Of a stretch of DNA of 64,000 nucleotides, positions 46,230 through 54,339 are shown in pieces. The notes under the pieces were generated by a model that did no database searches, was not told where the DNA came from, and worked only from the letters and a program-made list of their open reading frames with translations. The DNA comes from JAKFWF01 sp963732635. Its GTDB lineage: Bacteria; Pseudomonadota; Alphaproteobacteria; Rhizobiales; Hyphomicrobiaceae. The DNA lies in assembly GCA_963732635.1 (NCBI GenBank), contig CAVTAL010000001.1, positions 62,001 to 126,000 of the forward strand, written 5' to 3'. A program made the position numbers and the translations under genes. Position 1 is the first letter of the stretch; each line of letters starts with the position of its first letter.

Positions 46230-47128
46230 GCCGCGTCATCTGCCTGGGGCACGCGGCGCTGGACCGCCTCTATCGGATCGAGGCGTTTCCGCCGCATCCG
46301 ACCAAGGTGCGCGCGATCGAGCATATCGAGAGCGGCGGTGGCATGGCCGCCAACGCCGCCGCGACCATCGCCCGCCTCGGCGGCAAGGTCGAGTTGTGGA
46401 GCCGGATCGGCGAGGACGACGCCGGCGTCAAGATCCGCACCGGTCTCAAGGCCTACGGCGTCGATATCCGCTACGTCCAGATGTTCGATGAGGGCCGCTC
46501 GTCGACCTCGGCGATCATCGTCGACGACGCCGGCGAGCGGCTGATCGTCGGCAATCGCGACACCAACATGCCGTCCGGCACCAGCTGGCTGCCGCTCGAG
46601 CGCGTTGCCAAGGCCTCGGCGGTGCTGGCCGACGTGCGCTGGCTGGAAGGCTTACGCGCGCTGTTCACACAAGCGCCGCGCCGAAGGCGTCACCACCGTG
46701 CTCGATGCCGACCTCGGCGCCCGCGAGGCACTGTCGGAAGTGCTGGAGCTCACCGACTTCGCAATATTTTCCGAGCCGGCGTTGAAGGACTTCGCGGCGG
46801 GCCAGGAACCGGAGGCGGCGCTGGCGCGGGTGCTCGACAATGGGACCGCGCCACGCCGGCGTCACGCTTGGCGCGAAAGGCTACCTGTGGACCGACGCAC
46901 ACCGGCACCAGCCGGATGCCGGCGTTCGAAGTCGACGTCGTCGACACCACCGGCGCCGGCGATGCCTTCCATGGCGCCTTCACGCTCGCCTTGGTCGAAG
47001 GGCTCGACGCGACCCGAAGTGCCCGCTTCGCCTGCGCCGCAGCCGCATTGAAATGCACCAGGCTCGGCAGCCGCGCCGGCCTGCCCAAGCGCCGCGAGAT
47101 CGAGGCCTTCCTGGCGCTGCACACCTGA
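46226..47128 (+). pseudogene. PfkB-family carbohydrate/nucleoside kinase, three frameshifts
   Basis: About 300 codons. N-terminal PfkB signature SGGGMAANAAATIARLGGKVELWSRIGEDDAG, central GVTTVLDADLGAREALSEVL and SEPALKDFAAGQEPEAALARVL, ATP-site block VDVVDTTGAGDAFHGAFTLALVEG with the catalytic Asp. The shifts lie near 46675, 46847 and 46903, each an extra base; this is the right-hand end of the frameshift block. It phosphorylates a sugar or nucleoside, and the C-terminus resembles the sulfofructose/ribokinase branch. It is coupled by a 4-nt overlap to the antiporter gene. Confidence 0.85.
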
Positions 47129-47193
47129 AGGCCAAGAGCGCTCGATCTGCCGGGCGAAGTTGCAAGCAGTAAAGCAGTCAGGAATTGTCCCCG

Positions 47194-48228
47194 ATGCCGC
47201 AGTTCGCCTCCGACAACAACGCCGGCATGTGCCCGGCAGCCATTGATGCGCTCATCACAGCCAACGCCACGGGCCACGCCACTGGCTACGGCGATGATGC
47301 CTGGACCGCTCGCGCATCGGATATGATCCGCGACCTGTTCGGCACCAAGGCAGAAGTGTTCTTCGTTTTCAACGGTACCGCCGCCAATGCCCTGTCCCTG
47401 GCACAGCTCGCCAAGTCCTATAATTCGGTGATCGCGCATTCGTTCTCGCACATCGAGATGGATGAGGCCGGGGCGCCCGAGTTCTTTTCCGGCGGCGCCA
47501 AGCTGATGCTCGCCCACACACCGCACGCCAAACTGACGCCGGCAAGCGTCGAGGCACTGGCGCGCAAGCACAGCGGCATCCATCATGTTAAGGCGGCCGC
47601 CCTTTCGATCACGCAAGCGACGGAACTCGGTACAATTTACTCAGTCGATGAAATTCGTGCATTGACCGCCATCGCCAGGGCACATGGCCTCAAGGTCCAC
47701 ATGGACGGCACGCGGCTCGCCAATGCCATTGCACGGCTCGGCTGTGCACCCGCCGATGTCACCTGGAAGGCGGGCGTCGACGTACTGTGCTTCGGTGGCG
47801 TCAAGAACGGTCTCGGCGTCGGCGAAGCGATCGTGTTCTTCGATACCAAACTCGCGCATGAGTTCGAATGGCGGGTTAAGCAGGCCGGCCAGCTCAACTC
47901 CAAAATGCGCCTCGTAACGGCGCCGTGGATCGGCCTGTTGGAAAACAACGTGTGGCTCGCCAACGCGCACCATGCCAACGCCATGGCCGATCGGCTGGCG
48001 GCGGCAATCACCAAGATCCCCGGCGTTTCGCTGATGGAGAAGGTCGAGGCCAACGCCATCTTCGCCCACATCCCGCCGAAGCTGCAGGCGGCCGTGCGTG
48101 CCAAGGGATGGCGCTTCTACACCTTCGTCGGCGAAACAGGCTGCCGCTTGATGTGCGCCTGGGATACGACGACCGACGTCGTCGACCGCTTCTCAAGCGA
48201 CCTCGCCACGGCGGCCCATCAGGGATAG
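47194..48228 (+). CDS. ltaE: Low-specificity threonine aldolase
   Basis: A 344-residue PLP enzyme that cleaves L-threonine or beta-hydroxy amino acids to glycine and an aldehyde. Landmarks: FASDNNAGMCPAAIDAL, FFVFNGTAANALSL, HIEMDEAGAPEFFSGG, VHMDGTRLANAIARLG and the Schiff-base lysine in DVLCFGGVKNGLGVGEA. ATG 47194 with AGGA upstream is preferred to a TTG at 47185. This is the first clean gene after the frameshift block. Its 3' end overlaps the convergent EamA gene by 36 nt. Confidence 0.95.
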   Translation: MPQFASDNNAGMCPAAIDALITANATGHATGYGDDAWTARASDMIRDLFGTKAEVFFVFNGTAANALSLAQLAKSYNSVIAHSFSHIEMDEAGAPEFFSGGAKLMLAHTPHAKLTPASVEALARKHSGIHHVKAAALSITQATELGTIYSVDEIRALTAIARAHGLKVHMDGTRLANAIARLGCAPADVTWKAGVDVLCFGGVKNGLGVGEAIVFFDTKLAHEFEWRVKQAGQLNSKMRLVTAPWIGLLENNVWLANAHHANAMADRLAAAITKIPGVSLMEKVEANAIFAHIPPKLQAAVRAKGWRFYTFVGETGCRLMCAWDTTTDVVDRFSSDLATAAHQG

Positions 48229-49116
48229 CAACCGTCCGTCGATCACGAGCAGCGACAGCGCGATGATCGCGGCACCGATGAAGTGGCGCTGAAGCAGCGC
48301 CTCGCCCAGCCGCCAGGCACCGAGTGGAATGGCGAACACCGGGATCAGCAGCGTCACCAGCATGACGTTGTTCGAGCCCGACACCGCCAGGATGCGGAAG
48401 AAGACCACATAGGCTAAAGAGGTCGCCAGCGCCGCCAGCCCGATCAGCGCGCCGATCGCTTGAGCACTCGGCGTCGCCAAGGTCCAGGGCGCGTCGATCG
48501 CCATCGTCAGCGGCAACAAGATCAAAGTCGAACACGTCAATTGCGATGCGGCCGAAACCAGCGGCGGCTGCCCGCGCAGGCGGCGTCCCCATAGCCCCGA
48601 AAAGGCGTACGACAATGCCGCCCCCAACATGCACAGCATGCCGAGCACGCTCGCTGCCTGCCCCAGCACCACCTCGGGACCGACCAGCACCACAACACCC
48701 GCAATACCGATCAGCACGCCGGCTAGCTTGTTGGCCTTGAGCTTTTCGTCAGCCGTCATTGCATGCGCGACCAGCAGCGTGAACACCGGTGTCGTGGCAT
48801 TGATCACCGAGGCCAAGCCGCTCGCAATCTGCTTCTGGCCGGTGACGATCAGCCAGAAGGGAATGACGTTGTTGAGGATCGCCATCACGAAAAACGGCTG
48901 CCAGGCGGCCCAAGTCGACGGCAGCCGGTAGCCCAGCGCGTAGGCGATGGGAATGAGGATCGCAGCCGCGAGCCCGACGCGCACCAGCACGATCGTGAAC
49001 GCCGGCAACTCCCGCACAGCAATCCCCATGAACAGGAAGGAGCAGCCCCACAGGAACGCCAGCAGGATCAGCAGGCCCCATTGCGTCGGCGACATGTATT
49101 GAGCAGGTGCGTTCAT
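48193..49116 (-). CDS. EamA/DMT-superfamily metabolite exporter
   Basis: A 307-residue protein with ten predicted helices arranged as two EamA repeats: WGLLILLAFLWGCSFLFMGIAVRELPAFTIVLVRVGLAA and GMLCMLGAALSYAFSGLWGRRLRGQPP, each starting with the family's W-G-x-x-F/L pattern. Such proteins export amino acids or other metabolites across the inner membrane. The substrate is unknown; there is no adjacent regulator. Confidence 0.92.
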   Translation of the reverse strand: MNAPAQYMSPTQWGLLILLAFLWGCSFLFMGIAVRELPAFTIVLVRVGLAAAILIPIAYALGYRLPSTWAAWQPFFVMAILNNVIPFWLIVTGQKQIASGLASVINATTPVFTLLVAHAMTADEKLKANKLAGVLIGIAGVVVLVGPEVVLGQAASVLGMLCMLGAALSYAFSGLWGRRLRGQPPLVSAASQLTCSTLILLPLTMAIDAPWTLATPSAQAIGALIGLAALATSLAYVVFFRILAVSGSNNVMLVTLLIPVFAIPLGAWRLGEALLQRHFIGAAIIALSLLVIDGRLLSLMGRRGEVA

Positions 49117-49208
49117 TGCGGATCCGATTCACTTGGGTGCGGCCTTGTTCCTACCGGCACACGATCGGCAAGGCGACCCGAAAGGAGATTGATGGGCGCA
49201 CACGCAAT

Positions 49209-49234
49209 ACGGGCGGCCCTTGCGAGCCGCCCGT
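49209..49234 (-). terminator. Hairpin downstream of the small periplasmic protein gene
   Basis: ACGGGCGGC (49209-49217) and GCCGCCCGT (49226-49234) form a perfect 9-bp stem with an 8-nt loop, 36 nt beyond the stop of the gene at 49270. No T-run follows on the minus strand. Confidence 0.55.
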
Positions 49235-49269
49235 TCGAGTAGATCCGCTTCGGTGCGAGCCGAGGCGCC

Positions 49270-49539
49270 CTACTGCTTCGAAATCATCGTCTTGAGGTCC
49301 GAAGCGACGGCTGCGGCTTCGGTGAACTGCTTGGCGTCGCAGTGGGTTTCCATCTTCGTCAGCATCTCTTCGACCTTGTCGAGCTGATCATTTGGCAGGT
49401 TCTTGCCCTCGGCGGCCTGGGCGATATCGAAGGCGACCTTGAGGCAATCCTCGGCGCTGGCGGCGAGCTTGTCCTGAGCGATTGCAGTGCCGGCTGCGAG
49501 ACCGAGGAACGCGACGGCGGTGATCAGAGACTTCATCAT
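49270..49539 (-). CDS. Small exported protein, function unknown
   Basis: An 89-residue precursor with a signal peptide (MMKSLITAVAFLGLAAGTAIAQ) and a mature, helical, acidic 65-residue part with two cysteines (EDCLKVAF and METHCDAKQF) that may pair in the periplasm. A tandem ATG at 49539/49536 makes the exact start ambiguous by one residue. I do not recognise the family. It appears monocistronic with a 3' hairpin. Confidence 0.75.
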   Translation of the reverse strand: MMKSLITAVAFLGLAAGTAIAQDKLAASAEDCLKVAFDIAQAAEGKNLPNDQLDKVEEMLTKMETHCDAKQFTEAAAVASDLKTMISKQ

Positions 49540-49735
49540 GGCTCTAGTCCTTCGAGAGTTGTTCAATGCGCGGCCGGGTGTTCACCCGATTCCCCCGCCT
49601 GGATGGTAGATGGCGTTCGAATATGGCGCTTAGACGGCCCCTGTTGAGATCGCATGACAGGCCGTCACCGCATCAATGACAGCATCAACGGTGAGAGGCC
49701 GACATTTCCGGCGCACGGTTGCCATGAACTCCACC

Positions 49736-50428
49736 TCACACTCTCGTGAGTGAGCCACCGGCCAGGATGCCAGCGAGCGCCGCGCCGAATGCACGATAGT
49801 CGTCGATCACCGCGTCGGCGCCAAGGTCTGCAGCCGGCACATCGGTGTAGCCAAACGTCACCGCGATCGACGGCACGCCGGCCGCACGTGCCGTCGATAT
49901 GTCGGTATTGCTGTCGCCGACCATCACCGCTCGCCTGTGATCGCCGCCGGCAAGCCTGATCGCCCCCAACAGGTGCTCGGGATGCGGCTTGAAGACCTGA
50001 AATGTGTCGCGGCCGGCGATACCTTCGAAAAGATCGAGCATGTCGAGCTGGCGCAGCAGCACGCGCGACAGATGCTCGCGCTTGTTGGTGCACACCACCA
50101 AACGGCAACCCCGCGCGCGATAGTTGCGCAGCACATCGATGACATGGGGGAACGGATGGCTGTGCACCGCAATATTTGCTTCGTAGTGCGCAAGGAAGTC
50201 AGCCAGCATTCGATCGACATCGCTCACCGCGCTTGTCATGCCCGAAATCGCCAGCCCCTTTTCGATCATGGCGCGCGCGCCGAAGCTGATTTCGTCTCGG
50301 ATCAGTGCCGGTGCGACGGCTGAAATGCCTTGCATCGCGAGCACATGATTGGTCGCGGCAATCAGGTCCGGCGCGGTCTCGACCAGGGTGCCGTCGAGAT
50401 CGAAGGCGATCGTCAAATCCTTCAGCAT
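49736..50428 (-). CDS. gph: HAD-superfamily phosphatase, phosphoglycolate-phosphatase-like
   Basis: A 230-residue HAD enzyme with cap type C1. Motif I FDLDGTLVETAPDLI at the N-terminus, motif II VVCTNKRE, the motif III lysine in FKPHPEHLL, and motif IV MVGDSNTDISTA. The TAPDL after motif I is typical of Gph, which removes 2-phosphoglycolate formed by DNA repair or Rubisco oxygenation. No Rubisco genes are visible, so housekeeping is likelier. It follows the RNA methyltransferase gene by 14 nt and may be co-transcribed. Confidence 0.9.
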   Translation of the reverse strand: MLKDLTIAFDLDGTLVETAPDLIAATNHVLAMQGISAVAPALIRDEISFGARAMIEKGLAISGMTSAVSDVDRMLADFLAHYEANIAVHSHPFPHVIDVLRNYRARGCRLVVCTNKREHLSRVLLRQLDMLDLFEGIAGRDTFQVFKPHPEHLLGAIRLAGGDHRRAVMVGDSNTDISTARAAGVPSIAVTFGYTDVPAADLGADAVIDDYRAFGAALAGILAGGSLTRV

Positions 50429-50442
50429 CGAAACCTTGCCTG

Positions 50443-51690
50443 TCAGCGCTTGCGCTTCTTGCCCGAGCCGCGCGCGAATACCGCGACCGCTTCAAGATGG
50501 TGCGAATAGAGGAACTGGTCGATCGGCGTCAACTCCACGAGTTCAAAGCCGCCATCGAGCAGGATACCGGCATCGCGCGCCAGCGACGTCGGATTGCACG
50601 ACACCGCGACCACCTTGCCGACTGTGGATTTCGCGAGCATCGCGGCCTGCGTTTCAGCGCCCGCGCGTGGCGGATCGAAGACGACGGCGTCGAAGCCTTC
50701 GAGTTCCTTGCGCGCCAATGGCTCGCGCATCAGGTCGCGGGTACGAATCTCGATCGGTTTCAAGCCTTGCGTATTGCGCGCGGCGGCATCGAGTGCACCG
50801 AGCGCGACGGCATCGCTATCGACCGCGAGAACTCGGGCCTTGGCAGCGAGCGGTAGCGAAAACGTGCCGAGGCCCGAGAACAGATCGGCGACCGCCTTTG
50901 CCTTGCCGACCGCCGCCAAGACGAGTTCGATCAGCGCGCGCTCGGCCTCGGCCGAGGCCTGCAGGAATACGTTCGGCGGCGGTACGACTTTAACGGTCCC
51001 GATGGTCAGGATCGGGTCGCCATGCCGGATCACGACATCGCGGTCAACCGCCAGTCGCAGGATGCGCGCCTTGGCGGTGACATCCGCGAGCATGGCGCGA
51101 TCAGCGGCATCGATGGCCTCCTTACCGCCCTCGATCGCAACCTCAAGGCCCGTGTCGCAGCGGGTGACCGTCATCCTCATTTCGTCGCGACGTGGCAGCA
51201 GACGTCCGGCCAATTGGCGCAGCGCCGGCAAGGCCTCGATGATCATGGGATCGGCGATAGTGCATTCATCGATCGGCAGCAATCGATCGCTGGCGCGTTC
51301 GTGAAATCCAATCGCAACCCCAGATGGCAGCATGCGGGCCGAAAGAACAAGTCGCCGCCGACTGCCCGACGAAATCGTCCGCAGCGGCGCCACGGCGGCG
51401 TTGATGTCGGCCTTCTGAAACGCATCAACCAGAATCTGGCGCTTCCAGCGCGCATAGGCCGATGGCGTCATATGCTGGGCGACGCAGCCACCGCAGACGC
51501 CAAAATGCCGGCATGGAGCGGTTTGCCGATCGGGGCTCGGCTCACTCCGCATGGCAAATCCGCTCGCAGCCCTGGCCCAACGCTCGCCCGGCAAGGCGAA
51601 CGGCACGAAGACCGTACCCGCCGCACCGCTTGCTATGCCGTCGCCTTGCGCGCCCAGCGCGGTAATCGCAAAAGTTTCGGCGTCAGCCAC
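50443..51690 (-). CDS. 23S rRNA/tRNA (uracil-C5)-methyltransferase, TrmA/RumA family
   Basis: About 415 residues. The N-terminal region carries a [4Fe-4S] cysteine set (CRHFGVCGGCVAQH). The SAM domain has VADLFSGLGTFSLPLA and AVDSDAVALGALDAAARN. The catalytic end has VVFDPPRAGAETQAAML and VVAVSCNPTSLARDAGIL, where the Cys is the nucleophile. It methylates uracil C5 in rRNA or tRNA. GTG 51690 (GGAG nine nt upstream) is preferred and overlaps the tlyA stop by 8 nt; TTG 51705 is an alternative. Confidence 0.92.
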   Translation of the reverse strand: MADAETFAITALGAQGDGIASGAAGTVFVPFALPGERWARAASGFAMRSEPSPDRQTAPCRHFGVCGGCVAQHMTPSAYARWKRQILVDAFQKADINAAVAPLRTISSGSRRRLVLSARMLPSGVAIGFHERASDRLLPIDECTIADPMIIEALPALRQLAGRLLPRRDEMRMTVTRCDTGLEVAIEGGKEAIDAADRAMLADVTAKARILRLAVDRDVVIRHGDPILTIGTVKVVPPPNVFLQASAEAERALIELVLAAVGKAKAVADLFSGLGTFSLPLAAKARVLAVDSDAVALGALDAAARNTQGLKPIEIRTRDLMREPLARKELEGFDAVVFDPPRAGAETQAAMLAKSTVGKVVAVSCNPTSLARDAGILLDGGFELVELTPIDQFLYSHHLEAVAVFARGSGKKRKR

Positions 51691-52465
51691 GATAATGTGC
51701 TCCAAGCAGGTATTCCTGATTTCCGGATTTGCCGGGCAGCGGCGAAGGCAAAGTGCCAACCACATGCCAACCTGGCAGCAATCCTATCCAGTCCATGACC
51801 TGGCCCAGTGCGCGCGGGCCATCGGCTGGGTCTTTGACGATACCGCCCTTGCCGATTGCCGCCGGCCCGAGTTCAAACTGCGGCTTCACCAGCACCGCCA
51901 GCCAGCAGCCGGGAGTTGCCAGCGCCAGCGCCGCCGGCAATGCCTTGGCAAGTGAAATGAAACTCACGTCGGCCACGATCGCATCAATCGCGTCCGGGAC
52001 AAGTCCGGCATCAAGCGCACGTGCGTCGGTGGCCTCAAGGCTGATCACGCGCGCATCGCCCGCCACGATCGCGTGCAACTGTCCGTGCCCGACATCGACC
52101 GCATAGACTTTCGCGGCCCCCCGCTCCAGCATCACCTGGGTGAAGCCACCGGTGGAGGCGCCGACATCAATCGCGATCCGGCCCTCGGCCGAGAACCCAA
52201 ACGCGTCGAGCGCTGCGATCAGCTTCTCGGCGCTGCGCGCGACGTAGGCATTCGCGCCGCCATCGACGTCGAGTTGCATGTCGGACGCAATCATCTGCGC
52301 CGGCTTGTCAGCCACCACATGGCCGATCCGCACCGCGCCGCGCAAAATCAAATCGCGCGCCCGCGCCCGCGTCGCCACGAGGCCGCGCGCCACCAACGCC
52401 TGATCCAGCCGCATTTTTTTGTCGATCGCAGTCACCGTCACAGTCGCCAATCTCGGCAAGGCCAT
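51683..52465 (-). CDS. tlyA: TlyA-family rRNA 2'-O-methyltransferase / S4-FtsJ protein
   Basis: A 260-residue protein with an N-terminal S4 RNA-binding domain (MRLDQALVARGLVATRARARDLILRGAV) and an FtsJ-like SAM domain (AIDVGASTGGFTQVMLERGAAKVYAVDVGHGQL, DAIVADVSFISLAKALP, LVKPQFELGP). In mycobacteria TlyA methylates 16S and 23S rRNA. ATG 52465 follows GAGGAAG closely. Overlaps the downstream RNA methyltransferase start, making an RNA-modification pair. Confidence 0.93.
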   Translation of the reverse strand: MALPRLATVTVTAIDKKMRLDQALVARGLVATRARARDLILRGAVRIGHVVADKPAQMIASDMQLDVDGGANAYVARSAEKLIAALDAFGFSAEGRIAIDVGASTGGFTQVMLERGAAKVYAVDVGHGQLHAIVAGDARVISLEATDARALDAGLVPDAIDAIVADVSFISLAKALPAALALATPGCWLAVLVKPQFELGPAAIGKGGIVKDPADGPRALGQVMDWIGLLPGWHVVGTLPSPLPGKSGNQEYLLGAHYRG

Positions 52466-52591
52466 CTTCCTCGAACACGAATGCGTTACCGCCGATAGGC
52501 CGACGTCGGAATCTTTGAAACCGTTCACCGTCGACGCCGTATATGCTCATACCTACCGACGAGCCCACCGTCTCATCCAGGAGTGAATAGC

Positions 52592-53311
52592 ATGAACCGT
52601 CGCCACAATCTGAAACTGTTGGCTGGAGCCTTCGCCTTGACTGCGGCGCCGGCGATTATCGGCCGGGCCCCGGTCATGGCGCAAACGGCGGCGCCGACCT
52701 TTACCTTGCCACCGCTCGGCTATGCCTACGAAGCACTCGAGCCGCACATCGACACCGCGACGATGAATTTCCACCACAAGAACCACCACAACGCCTTCAT
52801 CGGCAATCTGAACGGCCTCGTGGAGAAGTATGCCGACCTGAAGTCGAAGCCGATCGAGGAAATTTTGTCCAACATTTCGGCCATTCCCGAGGCTGTGCGT
52901 GGGCCGGTGCGCAATAATCTGGGTGGCCATTTCAACCACACGTTTTTCTGGGACTTGATGACACCCGGCGGCGCCAAGGTTCCCGGCGGCGACCTCAAGG
53001 CCGCAATCGACGGTACACTTGGCGGACCGGACAAGTTGATGGAGGCGGTCAATCAAGCCGGCATGACGCGCTTTGGCTCGGGCTGGGCTTGGCTCGTCAT
53101 CAATAAGGACAAGAAGCTCGCGGTGATCAATACGCCCTATCAGGACACGCCGCACATGGACGCAGGCGCGAAGCCTATCCTTGGCATCGACGTGTGGGAG
53201 CACGCCTATTACCTGAAGCACCAGTACAAGCGGGCCGAGTACCTCAAAACCTGGTGGAACGTCGTCAACTGGGACAAGGCGGCGGCCAATTTCAAGAAGG
53301 CGTCGGCGTAA
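52592..53311 (+). CDS. sodB: Fe/Mn superoxide dismutase with Tat-type export signal
   Basis: A 239-residue precursor. The N-terminus MNRRHNLKLLAGAFALTAAPAII has a twin-arginine and hydrophobic core, ending near VMAQ, unlike the cytoplasmic enzymes. The mature part carries all metal ligands in context: MNFHHKNHHNAFI, HFNHTFFW, and DVWEHAYYLKHQYKRAEYL, with the Gln/Gly pattern of the iron type. It should dismute superoxide in the periplasm after folding with its metal in the cytoplasm. AGGAG lies eight nt before the ATG. Confidence 0.92.
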   Translation: MNRRHNLKLLAGAFALTAAPAIIGRAPVMAQTAAPTFTLPPLGYAYEALEPHIDTATMNFHHKNHHNAFIGNLNGLVEKYADLKSKPIEEILSNISAIPEAVRGPVRNNLGGHFNHTFFWDLMTPGGAKVPGGDLKAAIDGTLGGPDKLMEAVNQAGMTRFGSGWAWLVINKDKKLAVINTPYQDTPHMDAGAKPILGIDVWEHAYYLKHQYKRAEYLKTWWNVVNWDKAAANFKKASA

Positions 53312-53378
53312 CGGCGATCGGCGGCTAATTGCCAATCCGACGTTGCCCTCGAAACGAACTAATTGGCATCCTGTTGTA

Positions 53379-53409
53379 CCCTCTCTCCCACCTCTTCAGG
53401 GGGAGAGGG
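53379..53409. repeat. Dispersed palindromic repeat, copy 3
   Basis: Arms CCCTCTCTCCC (53379-53389) and GGGGGAGAGGG (53399-53409) flank an ACCTCTTCA loop nearly identical to the copy at 282-310. It lies between the convergent sodB and HAD genes, where it could serve both as a two-way transcript end. Confidence 0.75.
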
Positions 53410-53430
53410 AAAATCCAGGGCAATATCGGT

Positions 53431-54051
53431 TCACAGGCCGGCGACACCTAGTCTACGCAGATCGGCTCTCAGATCGATTTCGCCTTCAATGAAATGCACG
53501 GTGTTGAGCCCTAAGCCCTTTGCGGTAGCGATGTTGGGCTCGGAATCGTCGATGAACACTGCACGCGCCGGATCAATATCCCGCTGATCGAGCAGTAGCC
53601 GGAAGATCGCCGGATCGGGCTTGATCAGTTTGACCGCACCCGAAACGATCGTCGCATCGAAGGTGGTTAGAAACGGAAACAGCCGGCATGCGGTCGGAAA
53701 TTTTTCAGCGCTGAAATTGGTGATGGCATGAACCGTGTTGCCAGCCCGCCGCAAATCCTCCAGCACCGCCACGTTCTCGTCGATGGCGCCGTCGAGACAG
53801 TCCGTCCAGCGCTTGTCGAGCGCGAGGATGGGCTCGGCATGATGTGGAAATCGCCGCGCCAGCGCCGCCGTCACTTCGGCAAACGATTGGCCCGCGTCCA
53901 ACTTGTAGTGGTTCTCAACCGCGATCCCGGTCTCTTCAAGAAAACCGGTAATCGCCGCGTCGTCGGGGAACATGCGGCGATAGAGATTGCGCATATCCCA
54001 ACGGATAAGCACGTTGCCGATGTCGAAAATCACGGTGTCGATCTTGGTCAA
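53431..54051 (-). CDS. HAD-IA family hydrolase
   Basis: A 206-residue HAD protein: DTVIFDIGNVLIRWD at the N-terminus (motif I, with D-x-G rather than D-x-D), AITNFSAEKFP (motif II), LIKPDPAIFRLLL (motif III Lys) and VFIDDSEPNIATAKGLG (motif IV). The second Asp replaced by Gly in DIGNV is common in the dehalogenase/epoxide-hydrolase-like branch; substrates include alpha-glucose-1-phosphate for YihX. The TTG start overlaps the upstream membrane-protein stop (TTGA), so coupling is likely. Confidence 0.88.
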   Translation of the reverse strand: MTKIDTVIFDIGNVLIRWDMRNLYRRMFPDDAAITGFLEETGIAVENHYKLDAGQSFAEVTAALARRFPHHAEPILALDKRWTDCLDGAIDENVAVLEDLRRAGNTVHAITNFSAEKFPTACRLFPFLTTFDATIVSGAVKLIKPDPAIFRLLLDQRDIDPARAVFIDDSEPNIATAKGLGLNTVHFIEGEIDLRADLRRLGVAGL

Positions 54052-54332
54052 TCAGTGCCTCCGTCGATGCGTAGGCTCGCGAGCTTTTGGCGGCCATACC
54101 GAATTGCAAGAGCCCCGGCGATCACGGGAAGTACACAAGCCACCGCGAACGTCAACCAGAAGCCATTAGGCTGCGTGGCGTAGTCGTAAACAGTCGTCAC
54201 ATCATGGTTGGAGACGCTCAATTCGCCGCTTTTCGCTGCCGCGAGCGCGATGACACCACCGACGAACATCGCGACGCCGCCGAACAATTGCAGCGTCAAG
54301 TAGAACCCGAACTTGAACATGTACATGCCCAT
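54048..54332 (-). CDS. Small two-helix membrane protein, function unknown
   Basis: A 94-residue protein with two helices (LTLQLFGGVAMFVGGVIALAA and FWLTFAVACVLPVIAGALAIRYG) separated by a polar loop (KSGELSVSNHDVTTVYDYATQPN). Three in-frame ATGs at the start (54332, 54326, 54320) leave the N-terminus ambiguous. It sits 7 nt after anmK and overlaps the HAD gene by 4 nt, so all three may share one transcript. I do not recognise the family. Confidence 0.65.
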   Translation of the reverse strand: MGMYMFKFGFYLTLQLFGGVAMFVGGVIALAAAKSGELSVSNHDVTTVYDYATQPNGFWLTFAVACVLPVIAGALAIRYGRQKLASLRIDGGTD

Positions 54333-54339
54333 TGCCGGA

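Larger units (their letters stand above)
21760..46910. other. Block of dense single-base frameshifts
   Basis: Nearly every long gene between these positions is broken by single-base indels, while genes on either side (up to 20.97 kb and from 47.19 kb) are clean apart from the older decay at 16.5-18.0 kb. Well-resolved examples, read against the expected protein, are extra bases at 23440, 24082, 24095, about 24530, about 24957, 43154, about 44103, about 46847 and about 46903, and losses near 24390 and 45258. Most are +1. The genes otherwise keep normal codon usage and motifs, arguing for sequence error rather than evolutionary decay. Confidence 0.8.

Noticed and set aside
21760..46910. Programmed frameshifting or phase variation as the cause of the split genes
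   Set aside because: There is no shared slippery motif, no repeat tract and no common position; indels fall in many contexts in unrelated genes and within conserved domains. Error in the sequence explains them better.
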